From Mycobacterium sp. GA-1199 (GTDB lineage: Bacteria; Actinomycetota; Actinomycetes; Mycobacteriales; Mycobacteriaceae), in contig NZ_LQIX01000016.1 of assembly GCF_001500045.1 (NCBI RefSeq), positions 1 to 64,000 on the forward strand: a stretch of 64,000 nucleotides of DNA, given 5' to 3'. The stretch's first letter is position 1, and every line of letters begins with the position of its first letter. A program made the position numbers and the translations under genes. Below the pieces are notes generated by a model. The model was not told the origin of the DNA. It saw only the letters and a list, made by a program, of their open reading frames with translations, and made no database searches. Positions 37,070 to 44,443 of this stretch are shown piece after piece.

Positions 37070-38236
37070 ATGGATGAGGGAAGGCCAACGGTCCTCGGCG
37101 CGACCACCGGGGAGCTGCCCTCCCTGGTGATCACGGTCGCCGGCAGCGACTACACCGCACACCCCGGTGATGGAGTGGTCACCATCGGGCGCGAATTGCC
37201 CGCGCAGATCCGCGTCAGCGAGCCGGGGATCTCCCGCACACATGTCCGGATCGAACCCGCAGGCGACCACTGGAACCTCGTGGACTGCGGTAGCAGAAAC
37301 GGCACCTATGTCGGAGGACAGCGCGTCGATTCCGTCGTCCTCGACCGCGAGGTCAGCGCATATCTGGGCAACCCCGAAGGCATCTTGGTTCGGGTGAGCC
37401 CTCGGCCGCGCACGCCAGCCGCCGGGACCGAGACGTTCGAAGGCCCGCCCACCGACGAGCAGGAACGCGACGACGCGGACGCGACCGAGCACTCCACTGA
37501 CGACCCAGCCGACGATCCCGGCGATCAGCCCGATCCCGACATCGCGCGCGCAGGGGCCGCCGTGGCAGCGCGGCGTGAGGAACTGGGGCTGTCTCAGCGC
37601 AAACTCACCGACGACCACGTCATCAGCCAAAGCGTGCTGGTCAAATTCGAGCGCGGCAGGCATTGGCCACGCGAACGCACTCGCGCCAAGATCGAGGAGT
37701 ACCTGCATTGGGCGCCGGGGACACTCGCGCGGATCAGGGCGGGAGAGCCGGTTCCCGAGGAAGACGCCACCGAGGCGATCACGCCGACCGTTCAGGTGGC
37801 GGTCGCCATCGACGCCGCCGACATCGCGCTGCGCGGAATCTATGCGCGCGCCGCGCTGCTGCCCATGGGCGACGACCCGCGTTTCGCCGGCGAAGCGGCC
37901 GCATTGCTGGCCGAACTGCGCCGCCTGGAGACATCGCTGACCAACGCCGCGCGGACCGCCACCGGCAGGCCCGAGCTGGCGATCACGCTGGGTGAGGTTC
38001 GGCAGGCGTACACCGATCTCATGCGGCGAGCCGCGGCCGCCCCGACGGCGACACTCGGCCAGCGGCTCTACATGGCACGCCACCATCGCCAGCTGACGGT
38101 GCAGGAAACCGCCAATGCCGCCGGCGTATCGGCCTCCGACGTCACCAATGCAGAGTCCGAAATCGCGGTTCCTGATCCGGCCGCGGCGACCCTGCAGCGG
38201 TTCGTCGACATGCTCGAGCGGCCCGCAGAGCGGTGA
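37070..38236 (+). CDS. FHA-domain double-HTH regulator
   Basis: A 388-aa protein with an N-terminal FHA domain (about 15-110: TIGRE, SRTH, SRNGTYVGG), an acidic Asp/Glu-rich linker (about 125-155), and two XRE-like HTH units with a helical middle. The first HTH has RREELGLSQRKLTDDH and RGRHWPRERTR, the second LGQRLYMARHHRQLTVQETANAAGVSASD. The part after the linker is a paralogue of the regulator at 14494-15225, which lacks FHA. The start is fixed by AGGAGG at 37060-37065, 4 nt before the ATG. The FHA domain predicts docking to a phosphothreonine protein, most simply the divergent kinase operon. DNA target unknown. Confidence 0.87.
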   Translation: MDEGRPTVLGATTGELPSLVITVAGSDYTAHPGDGVVTIGRELPAQIRVSEPGISRTHVRIEPAGDHWNLVDCGSRNGTYVGGQRVDSVVLDREVSAYLGNPEGILVRVSPRPRTPAAGTETFEGPPTDEQERDDADATEHSTDDPADDPGDQPDPDIARAGAAVAARREELGLSQRKLTDDHVISQSVLVKFERGRHWPRERTRAKIEEYLHWAPGTLARIRAGEPVPEEDATEAITPTVQVAVAIDAADIALRGIYARAALLPMGDDPRFAGEAAALLAELRRLETSLTNAARTATGRPELAITLGEVRQAYTDLMRRAAAAPTATLGQRLYMARHHRQLTVQETANAAGVSASDVTNAESEIAVPDPAAATLQRFVDMLERPAER

Positions 38237-38326
38237 CGGGTCGCCGGGCGCGCAAATTGGTGTCGGGAGGCCCCTTCCAGCGCCGTTAGCATCAGATCGA
38301 CAAGGCTGCAGGCCGAAAGGGAGGCC

Positions 38327-39805
38327 ATGAGGGTTACCGGTGAAGCGCGGCGCGGTCGCCGTGGGTGGCTGCCGGCCGCGGTATTGGCCGCGGTCGGCGC
38401 CGTGGTGCTCTGCGGCTGCTCGGAGGTGAAGGGTCAGGCGGTGTCGAGCCTGTACAACCCGAACACCGTGGGCGGACTGACCGTCGCCGACGGCCCGAGC
38501 GGGCTGCGGCCCGACGCGGGCGAGCCCACCGGTGAGGTCCGCTACAGCGATGGCGGACCCGTGGACCGGATGGCGCTGTTGGCGGTCAACGATCTCGTCG
38601 AGTACTGGGACAAGCACTACAGCGAGGCGCTGGACGGGACGTTCGAACCGGTCGAGAACCTCGCCTCCTACGACTCCGAGGACCCGCTCGGCCCGGTGCT
38701 GTGCGGTCAGATCCTCTACGAGTCACCCAACGCGTTCTTCTGCCCCCGCAGCGACCTGATCGCTTGGGACCGAGGGGTTTTGGTGCCCACCGGGCAGAAG
38801 TTCTTCGGCGACATGTCGGTTGCGGCGCTGATCGCGCACGAGTACGGCCACGCAGTGCAGAACATGGCAGGCCTGGTCGACCGCACCGTCCCCACCATCG
38901 TTCGCGAACAGCAAGCCGACTGCTTCGCCGGCAGCTACACCCGCTGGGTCGCCCAGGGATCGTCGCCACGCTTCGAGATGAACACGGGCGACGGGCTGAA
39001 CAGGGTGCTCGCCGGCGTCATCACCATCCGCGACCCGATCCTGACCCCCGAGGACGTCGAGATGATCGAAGGCGGACACGGCACCGCGCTGGATCGTGTC
39101 AGCGCATTCCAAACGGGGTTCGTCGATGGTGTGTCAGCCTGCGCGGCAATCGATTTGGACTCGATCGAGCAAAGTAGAGCCGGCCTGCCGATCGTTCTCG
39201 ATGTCGATGACAGCGGCGCGGTGCAGACCGGTGAGGCTCCGCTCGACGAGGAGCTGATCAAGACGGTGATCGAGGCCCTCAACCTGCAGTTCACGCCCGC
39301 GCAGCCCCCCACGTTGTCGATGCAGCCGGCGCAGTCGTGTGCGGACGCCAAGGTGACCGAGCCGGTGTCGTATTGCCCTGCGACCAACACCATTTCGGTG
39401 GATCTGCCGAAATTGCAGGCATTGGGCACTCAAGCAGATACCGCGGAGGGCGTGCTCGTCCAGGGTGACAACACCGCGATCTCGGTGCTCACCTCTCGCT
39501 ATGTGCTCGCGTTGCAACACCAGCGGCAGGCCAACCTTGACTCGGCTGCGGCCGCCTTGAGGACCGCCTGCCTGACCGGCGTGGCGCAGCACGGGATGGT
39601 CTCCGAGGTCGAGCTGCCGTCGGGCGCCACCATCATGTTGACCGCGGGCGACCTCGACGAGGCGGTCGCCGGACTGTTGAACAACGGCATGGCGGCAAGC
39701 GATGTCAACGGCAACACCGTCATGGCCGGCTTCACCCGCATCATGGCCTTCCGGTCGGGTCTGACGAAGCCCGACGCCGACGCCTGTTACACCCGGTTCC
39801 CGTGA
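38327..39805 (+). CDS. Lipoprotein zinc metallopeptidase
   Basis: A 492-aa protein with a signal sequence and lipobox VLCGC (Cys31). The peptidase domain carries the zincin motif HEYGH at 171-175 (Zn ligands His171 and His175, catalytic Glu172) and the downstream EQQADCFAG, supplying the third ligand as in the neutral zinc metallopeptidase (YpfJ) family. A long C-terminal domain follows with several Cys. It should act on the outer face of the membrane. RBS AAAGGGAGG precedes the ATG. It is 90 nt after the FHA-HTH gene and may be co-transcribed. Substrate unknown. Confidence 0.88.
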   Translation: MRVTGEARRGRRGWLPAAVLAAVGAVVLCGCSEVKGQAVSSLYNPNTVGGLTVADGPSGLRPDAGEPTGEVRYSDGGPVDRMALLAVNDLVEYWDKHYSEALDGTFEPVENLASYDSEDPLGPVLCGQILYESPNAFFCPRSDLIAWDRGVLVPTGQKFFGDMSVAALIAHEYGHAVQNMAGLVDRTVPTIVREQQADCFAGSYTRWVAQGSSPRFEMNTGDGLNRVLAGVITIRDPILTPEDVEMIEGGHGTALDRVSAFQTGFVDGVSACAAIDLDSIEQSRAGLPIVLDVDDSGAVQTGEAPLDEELIKTVIEALNLQFTPAQPPTLSMQPAQSCADAKVTEPVSYCPATNTISVDLPKLQALGTQADTAEGVLVQGDNTAISVLTSRYVLALQHQRQANLDSAAAALRTACLTGVAQHGMVSEVELPSGATIMLTAGDLDEAVAGLLNNGMAASDVNGNTVMAGFTRIMAFRSGLTKPDADACYTRFP

Positions 39806-39817
39806 ATCGCTCGGCGC

Positions 39818-40630
39818 TCAACTCCACTGGGTGGCGGGGCGTTCCCGGCGCACACCATCGACGGTGACGTCGACGCGCTCGTCGAAAAAGCAGATGCGGT
39901 CGCGGACCCGTTCGCCGTCGGGCAGCGGATCGCGGTACGTCCACGCGACGTCGCGTGGCCCGTCGGGAACCGAGAAGTAGGACGCCCGGCCCTTGTACGC
40001 GCAGTAGGAGATGGTGTCGCTGCCGACGAGGCCGGCGACGACGTCCTCGCGCGGCAGGTAGTACCGCACCGGCAGATGCGTCTCGAACAGCAGCAGCGGG
40101 CGCTTGGACTCCGCGAGCAGGTGGCCGTCCGATTCGATGCGGACGTGGCGGCTGCTCGTCAGGATGTCGATGCGGTGGTACGGGTCGTGCGGATGGCTGA
40201 CGATCGGCTCGTCCTCTTCGTGCCACTCGAAGGCGCCGAAGTCCAGCACCGCATAGTCGGCGAGGCCGGGATCCTCGGGTTGGAAGGCCGCTGCGGGTGC
40301 CGTCTCCTCACCGGCGATGACGTCGAACTCGGCGCCGGGACAGGAATGGGTGCCGAACGGAACCGTCGGATCGAGCACGGCGCGGTCGATGCCGGGGCGA
40401 TCCGCGTCGTCGTCGCCGGATTCGGCGCCCGCGGGCACCAACTGCCCGGCGAGGTCGGTGAGCCGGACCGCGTACGTCGGCAGGATCCGGCGTGGTTCCC
40501 ACACCAGCAGGGCGTCACACGTGTCGACGAGGGGTTCACCGGCCAGGGCCACGCGAATCCGCTTCGGGGTCGGTTCGTATCGCAGGGAGTCGAGGCTTCC
40601 GCGCAGTAGGTCGGCCATCCGAACGGCCAT
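39818..40630 (-). CDS. DUF427-domain protein
   Basis: A 270-aa protein with two DUF427 units. The first is degenerate (about 15-110) and the second (about 165-260) is typical, with RRVRIESDGHLLAESKRPLLLFETHLPVRYYLP-type strands and ISYCAYKGRASYFSV. DUF427 folds as a small beta barrel; function is unknown. Convergent with the metallopeptidase gene (12 nt apart) and 30 nt downstream of the acyl-CoA dehydrogenase, with which it may be transcribed. Confidence 0.87.
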   Translation of the reverse strand: MAVRMADLLRGSLDSLRYEPTPKRIRVALAGEPLVDTCDALLVWEPRRILPTYAVRLTDLAGQLVPAGAESGDDDADRPGIDRAVLDPTVPFGTHSCPGAEFDVIAGEETAPAAAFQPEDPGLADYAVLDFGAFEWHEEDEPIVSHPHDPYHRIDILTSSRHVRIESDGHLLAESKRPLLLFETHLPVRYYLPREDVVAGLVGSDTISYCAYKGRASYFSVPDGPRDVAWTYRDPLPDGERVRDRICFFDERVDVTVDGVRRERPATQWS

Positions 40631-40660
40631 CGGGCGCCCCTTGTCTGCTGTACCTGCGAG

Positions 40661-42043
40661 TCATTTGCGCGGCGGGCGCAACACGTTCATCGCCAACCGC
40701 ATTATCGGTGCGGGCACCCGGTCCTTGGCGTTGAGCGCGGCATCGGCGGCGCGTCCTCGCAGGGGTGTACCACGGCCGAACATCTTGTTGAACGGGCCGC
40801 CGCTGGGTTCGAGGTCGAAGTGCAGCGGAGGCTTCCCGTCGGCGGCGCCGAGCGCATTGGCGATGACGACCCGCTGAATCTCACTGGTGCCCTCAAAAAT
40901 GGTGTACAACTTGGCATCCCGATACCACTTCTCGACGGGATGATCCTTGATGTAGCCCCAACCGCCCATCGTCTGGATGGCGCGCTCGGTGGCGCGGACC
41001 GCGACCTCGCTGGCCGCGAGCTTGGACATCGAGCCCTCGCCGCGTTCGAACGGGACACCGCTGGCGGCCATCCACGACGCACGCCAGGTGAGCAGGCGGG
41101 CGCCGTCGAGCGTGGTCGCCAGTTCGGCGAGCGGGAACGCGATGCCCTGGTTGTCGATGATCGGGGCGCCGAACGCCTCCCGCCGGTTGGCGTACTCCGT
41201 GGCGTATTCCAATGCGGCCCGGGCGATTCCGAGCGCCTGGGCGGCGACCATCGGCCGCGTCTGCTCGAATGTGCCGAGAGTCGCCGAGCCAGAGTGTTTG
41301 GCGCCTTCGACGGCTTCGCGCGCCTTGGCCAGCTTGTAGTCGAGCTTCTCCTGACCGCCGAGCAGGTTCTCGCCGGGGATGCGCACGCTGTTGAACTTCA
41401 ACTCCGCGGTGTGCGAGGCACGGCAGCCGAGCTTGTCGAGTTTGCGGACCATTTCCAGTCCCGGGGTACCGCCGGGGACGATGAACAGCGCCTGGCCCTT
41501 GTGGCCGAGCTCCTGGTCGACGACGGCGTTGACGACGTGGACGTTGGCGATGCCGCCATTGCCGATCCACATCTTGTGTCCGTCGATGATCCAGTCGTCG
41601 CCGTCGCGGCGCGCCGTGGTGCGCAGGTTACGGACGTCGCTGCCGCCCTCGGGCTCCGAGATCGCCAGCGCCGCCAGCTTGAGGTCGCCTGGCGTGCCGA
41701 AGCATTCGGGTGCCCACTGCAGCATCTGTTCGGGCGAGGCGGCCTGACCGATCGCCGACAGTGCGAGCGCCGGCATCACCACGGCCAGGCCGATGCCCGC
41801 GCATCCCCAGAAGAGCTCCTCCATGAACATCGGCAGGGAGAGCCCGGTCGGGTCGCCGATCAGGTCGCGGTAGAACAGGGGACTGTAGAAGCCGCGGGCG
41901 GCGGCCTCCTCGAGAACCGGCCAGGGGAACTCCTGGCGCTGGTCGTAGTCAAGCGCTACGGGACGGATGCACTGCTCGGCGAATTCGTGGGTCCGTCGCG
42001 CCAGGTCATGCTGCGCCTCGGTGGGCGTCAGGTCGAAAGCCAC
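40661..42043 (-). CDS. Acyl-CoA dehydrogenase (FadE type)
   Basis: A 460-aa FAD enzyme of beta-oxidation. The N-terminal helical domain is followed by ALAISEPEGGSDVRNLRTTA (substrate and FAD loop), WIIDGHKMWIGNGG, and the C-terminal helical domain with the catalytic Glu in YTIFEGTSEIQR. The C-terminus is extended by about 55 residues beyond the usual end (KPPLHFDLEPSGG onward, basic), which may mediate partner or membrane contact. GTG start. The acyl substrate cannot be assigned. Confidence 0.93.
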   Translation of the reverse strand: MAFDLTPTEAQHDLARRTHEFAEQCIRPVALDYDQRQEFPWPVLEEAAARGFYSPLFYRDLIGDPTGLSLPMFMEELFWGCAGIGLAVVMPALALSAIGQAASPEQMLQWAPECFGTPGDLKLAALAISEPEGGSDVRNLRTTARRDGDDWIIDGHKMWIGNGGIANVHVVNAVVDQELGHKGQALFIVPGGTPGLEMVRKLDKLGCRASHTAELKFNSVRIPGENLLGGQEKLDYKLAKAREAVEGAKHSGSATLGTFEQTRPMVAAQALGIARAALEYATEYANRREAFGAPIIDNQGIAFPLAELATTLDGARLLTWRASWMAASGVPFERGEGSMSKLAASEVAVRATERAIQTMGGWGYIKDHPVEKWYRDAKLYTIFEGTSEIQRVVIANALGAADGKPPLHFDLEPSGGPFNKMFGRGTPLRGRAADAALNAKDRVPAPIMRLAMNVLRPPRK

Positions 42044-42100
42044 GACAGTGAGTTAGCCGCGCTTCGGCGATCCGAAACACTTGTTCGCTGAAAATGGTCG

Positions 42101-42132
42101 GCCCCCGGATGCCAGGGGGTGCATCCGGGGGC
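42101..42132 (-). terminator. Hairpin terminator of the small secreted-protein gene
   Basis: Perfect 12-bp stem (42101-42112 with 42121-42132), 8-nt loop. Read on the minus strand it is followed by CGACCATTTTC, a weak U-run, 17 nt after the stop at 42149. Confidence 0.75.
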
Positions 42133-42148
42133 CTGTCTCGTGGGGGAG

Positions 42149-42448
42149 CTACTTGACGTCCAGGTAGATCGTCTTGTTGATCACCCGGGTGTTGCGGTCG
42201 CCGCCGACGCCCAGGCTGTCGGTCTGGGTGTAGGTCTGACCGGGGCGCACCGCCACCACCGACGCCTTGTCCAGCGGGGCGTTGCCGATGCGGTTCACGA
42301 TCACGTGGTAGCCCTGCGATTCCAGCTCGCTGATGGTCTGCTGCGCGTTTCCAGGGCCGGACGGCGCGGCCTGGGCGGGTGCGGCCAGTCCGATCAGGGC
42401 GGCGGCAAGGGCGCTAGCGACGACGGTAGCGATACCAAACTTCTTCAT
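42149..42448 (-). CDS. Small secreted protein with PASTA-like domain
   Basis: A 99-aa precursor starting MKKFGIATVVASALAAALIG with an AQA-A signal-peptidase I site near residue 28. The mature 70-aa domain (ISELESQGYHVIVNRIGNAPLDKASVVAVRPGQ) has the helix-strand-strand pattern of single PASTA-like secreted mycobacterial proteins. Function unknown. The ATG at 42448 was chosen for the signal peptide; the frame is open to 42541. It ends in its own hairpin terminator. Confidence 0.8.
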   Translation of the reverse strand: MKKFGIATVVASALAAALIGLAAPAQAAPSGPGNAQQTISELESQGYHVIVNRIGNAPLDKASVVAVRPGQTYTQTDSLGVGGDRNTRVINKTIYLDVK

Positions 42449-42552
42449 GTCGGAGCCTTCTTCTGTTGTTCGTTTCGTATCCGAGCCGTGGCATGTGTCG
42501 CGGTTCGTAGCTGCAGCTGATCTTGGAAACCTCGTGGTCAAAGGATTTAATT

Positions 42553-42588
42553 CCGGTGGCAGAAATTGATTGCCGGATGGCAGGAATC
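42553..42588. repeat. Two-copy direct repeat, possible operator
   Basis: CCGGTGGCAGAAATT (42553-42567) and CCGGATGGCAGGAATC (42573-42588) recur at a 20-21-nt step, two helical turns, in the 272-nt region between the divergent small secreted-protein gene and the hypothetical gene at 42721. This fits a site for a tandem-binding regulator, but no binding evidence exists. Confidence 0.4.
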
Positions 42589-42720
42589 GTGCCGCGGGTC
42601 AGCCGATCCCCCATGTTCGGATGTCCGAATCGGCCCGCCGCCGACCCGTGTTGAGCGGTGGTGTGGGCGGTCGCCGAAGACTCGCGGCCAGCGACACGAC
42701 CTCGAACGTATGATCGAACG

Positions 42721-43029
42721 GTGGGCGAGCTGAAGGGCATCGGGTACAACGGGCAACCCGTTCAGCAAGCCTTCCGGCGGGTCGATCCGCCGATCGCGGT
42801 GCTCGTCGACCTGGCCGCGGTCTTTCCCCGCGAGCCGCACGCCGTCGGCGGCTACAACCCGGCCGGCCTGCAGATGCACGCGGTGGTCGACGGGCGGCTC
42901 ACGTGCTGGGGCCTGTGCGAGCAGGGCTACTGGTGGGGACTGGTCACCTACGACATCGCCTACGGCGCGCGCCGAAAACCTGTCACGCACTGGATCCCCG
43001 CATGGACGCTCAAGCCCAAGGCGGAGTAG
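42721..43029 (+). CDS. Conserved hypothetical protein
   Basis: A 102-aa soluble protein of unknown function, with aromatic-rich centre RLTCWGLCEQGYWWGLVTYDIAYG and a basic end. I start at GTG 42721, which begins the compact domain and lies just after TATGAT (42709-42714), so the message might be leaderless; the frame is open upstream to 42658. No family recognised. Confidence 0.6.
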   Translation: MGELKGIGYNGQPVQQAFRRVDPPIAVLVDLAAVFPREPHAVGGYNPAGLQMHAVVDGRLTCWGLCEQGYWWGLVTYDIAYGARRKPVTHWIPAWTLKPKAE

Positions 43030-43099
43030 CGGCCGCGACGATGGGCAACGCATCGATGGCCTTCGCAACCCTCCCACGATCGGTAACCCCAGCTCATGG

Positions 43100-43369
43100 C
43101 TACGACGCGGCCTGACCGAGCCGCCGCTGCGCCTCTCCGGGCGAGATCCGCAAGCGCCGAGCCACGTCACGCGGCGTCGCGCCGCGGTCGAGAAGCAGCC
43201 GACCGAACAGCCGTCGTTCGAGTGCCGCCACTTGGTTGTCGAGCTTGTCGAGCTGCTCGATCAGCGCGTACAGCTCGGTCCGTGTCAGACCGTCGAGCCG
43301 GAGGGTCGCAAGCTCTCGGTACAGCGACTCCAGCGTGGTGAGCACATCGGAGATTTGATTCGAACGCAT
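43100..43369 (-). CDS. Short DUF222-like protein, perhaps a remnant
   Basis: An 89-aa ORF with a coiled helical first half (DVLTTLESLYRELATLRLDGL, LDKLDNQVAALERRLF) and an HTH-like end RGATPRDVARRLRISPGEAQRRL. The last part resembles the LRIS-x-x-EAxRR motif near the start of DUF222/13E12-repeat proteins, but their HNH nuclease half is absent downstream. It is either a small regulator or the decayed front of such a gene. Divergent from the pirin gene, 105 nt apart. Confidence 0.5.
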   Translation of the reverse strand: MRSNQISDVLTTLESLYRELATLRLDGLTRTELYALIEQLDKLDNQVAALERRLFGRLLLDRGATPRDVARRLRISPGEAQRRLGQAAS

Positions 43370-43474
43370 GTACGAAAGGCTAGCGCGAGGGTACGACAAG
43401 CCACCCGAAGTCCTTTGCGGACTCGGCGCGCCGGCCCGGGGAATGAATCGGACCTCAGTCCGGTTAACCGAAGT

Positions 43475-44443
43475 ATGCCTGCCATCACCGCCGATACGCT
43501 CACACTTCCCCGCATCGCCGCGGCCGGACCGTCCGACACCGACCGCCCCGTTCGGTCGATCACCACGGGCCCGCGCGGCTTCGAGGGCGAGGGTTTCCCC
43601 GTCGTCCGCGCCTTCGCCGGAGTCTCGGCCGCCGAGCTCGATCCGTTCGTTCACATGGACCAGATGGGCGAGGTGGAGTACCAACCGGGAGAGCCGCGAG
43701 GCACCGACTGGCATCCGCACCGCGGCTTCGAAACTGTCACCTACATGATCGACGGCCGATTTGCACACCAGGACTCCCACGGCGGCGGCGGGCTGATCAC
43801 CGACGGCGCCACCCAGTGGATGACCGCCGGCTCGGGGATCTTGCACATCGAGACGCCACCCGCCGAACTCGTCGAGAGCGGCGGCATGTTCCACGGCATT
43901 CAGCTGTGGGTCAACCTGCCGCGCAAGGACAAGTTCGCGACGCCGAAGTACCAGGCGATCGAAGGCGGCCAGGTCACGCTGTTGTCGTCCGACGACGGCG
44001 GCGCGCTGGTGAGGGTCGTTGCCGGCGGCATCGACGGCCATGTCGGTCCAGGGGCGACGCATACTCCGATCACGTTGGCGCACAGCTCGATTCAGCCCGG
44101 AGCCCGGCTCGACCTGCCGTGGCGGCGCGACTTCAACGCGCTGGTCTATGTGTTGTCCGGGCGCGGAACGGTCGGCCCCGTCGCACACCCGATCCAGCAG
44201 GGGCAGCTGGCGGTGCTCGGCCCCGGTGACCGGGTCCGTGTGCACGCAGACCCGAGCCAGGACGCTCACCGTCCCGCCCTCGAAGTGCTGATCCTCGGCG
44301 GTCTTCCGATTCGCGAACCCGTGTTCCAGTACGGACCTTTCGTGATGAACAGCAAGTCCGAGCTGATCGAAGCACTCGAGGATTACCAGGCCGGTAAGTT
44401 CGGCCAGATCCCTCCGAACGCCCTCATGCCTCACCGCCCTTAG
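43475..44443 (+). CDS. Pirin-family protein (second)
   Basis: A 322-aa bicupin with metal His residues in GTDWHPHRGFETVTYMIDGRF and HQDSHGGGG, then TAGSGILHIETPP. The C-terminal cupin has VYVLSGRGTV. The end FGPFVMNSKSELIEALEDYQAGKFG-type segment is typical of classical pirins. Start ATG 43475 was chosen by homology; the frame is open to 43232 across another gene. It overlaps the convergent FUSC gene by 20 nt. Confidence 0.92.
   Translation: MPAITADTLTLPRIAAAGPSDTDRPVRSITTGPRGFEGEGFPVVRAFAGVSAAELDPFVHMDQMGEVEYQPGEPRGTDWHPHRGFETVTYMIDGRFAHQDSHGGGGLITDGATQWMTAGSGILHIETPPAELVESGGMFHGIQLWVNLPRKDKFATPKYQAIEGGQVTLLSSDDGGALVRVVAGGIDGHVGPGATHTPITLAHSSIQPGARLDLPWRRDFNALVYVLSGRGTVGPVAHPIQQGQLAVLGPGDRVRVHADPSQDAHRPALEVLILGGLPIREPVFQYGPFVMNSKSELIEALEDYQAGKFGQIPPNALMPHRP

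Noticed and set aside
36860..38617. 585-aa open frame on the minus strand
   Set aside because: It covers the FHA-HTH gene and part of the metallopeptidase gene in antisense, with no domain or signal sequence.
43370..44434. 444-aa frame extending the DUF222-like ORF upstream on the minus strand
   Set aside because: The extension is antisense to the pirin gene. Only the last 89 residues look like protein.
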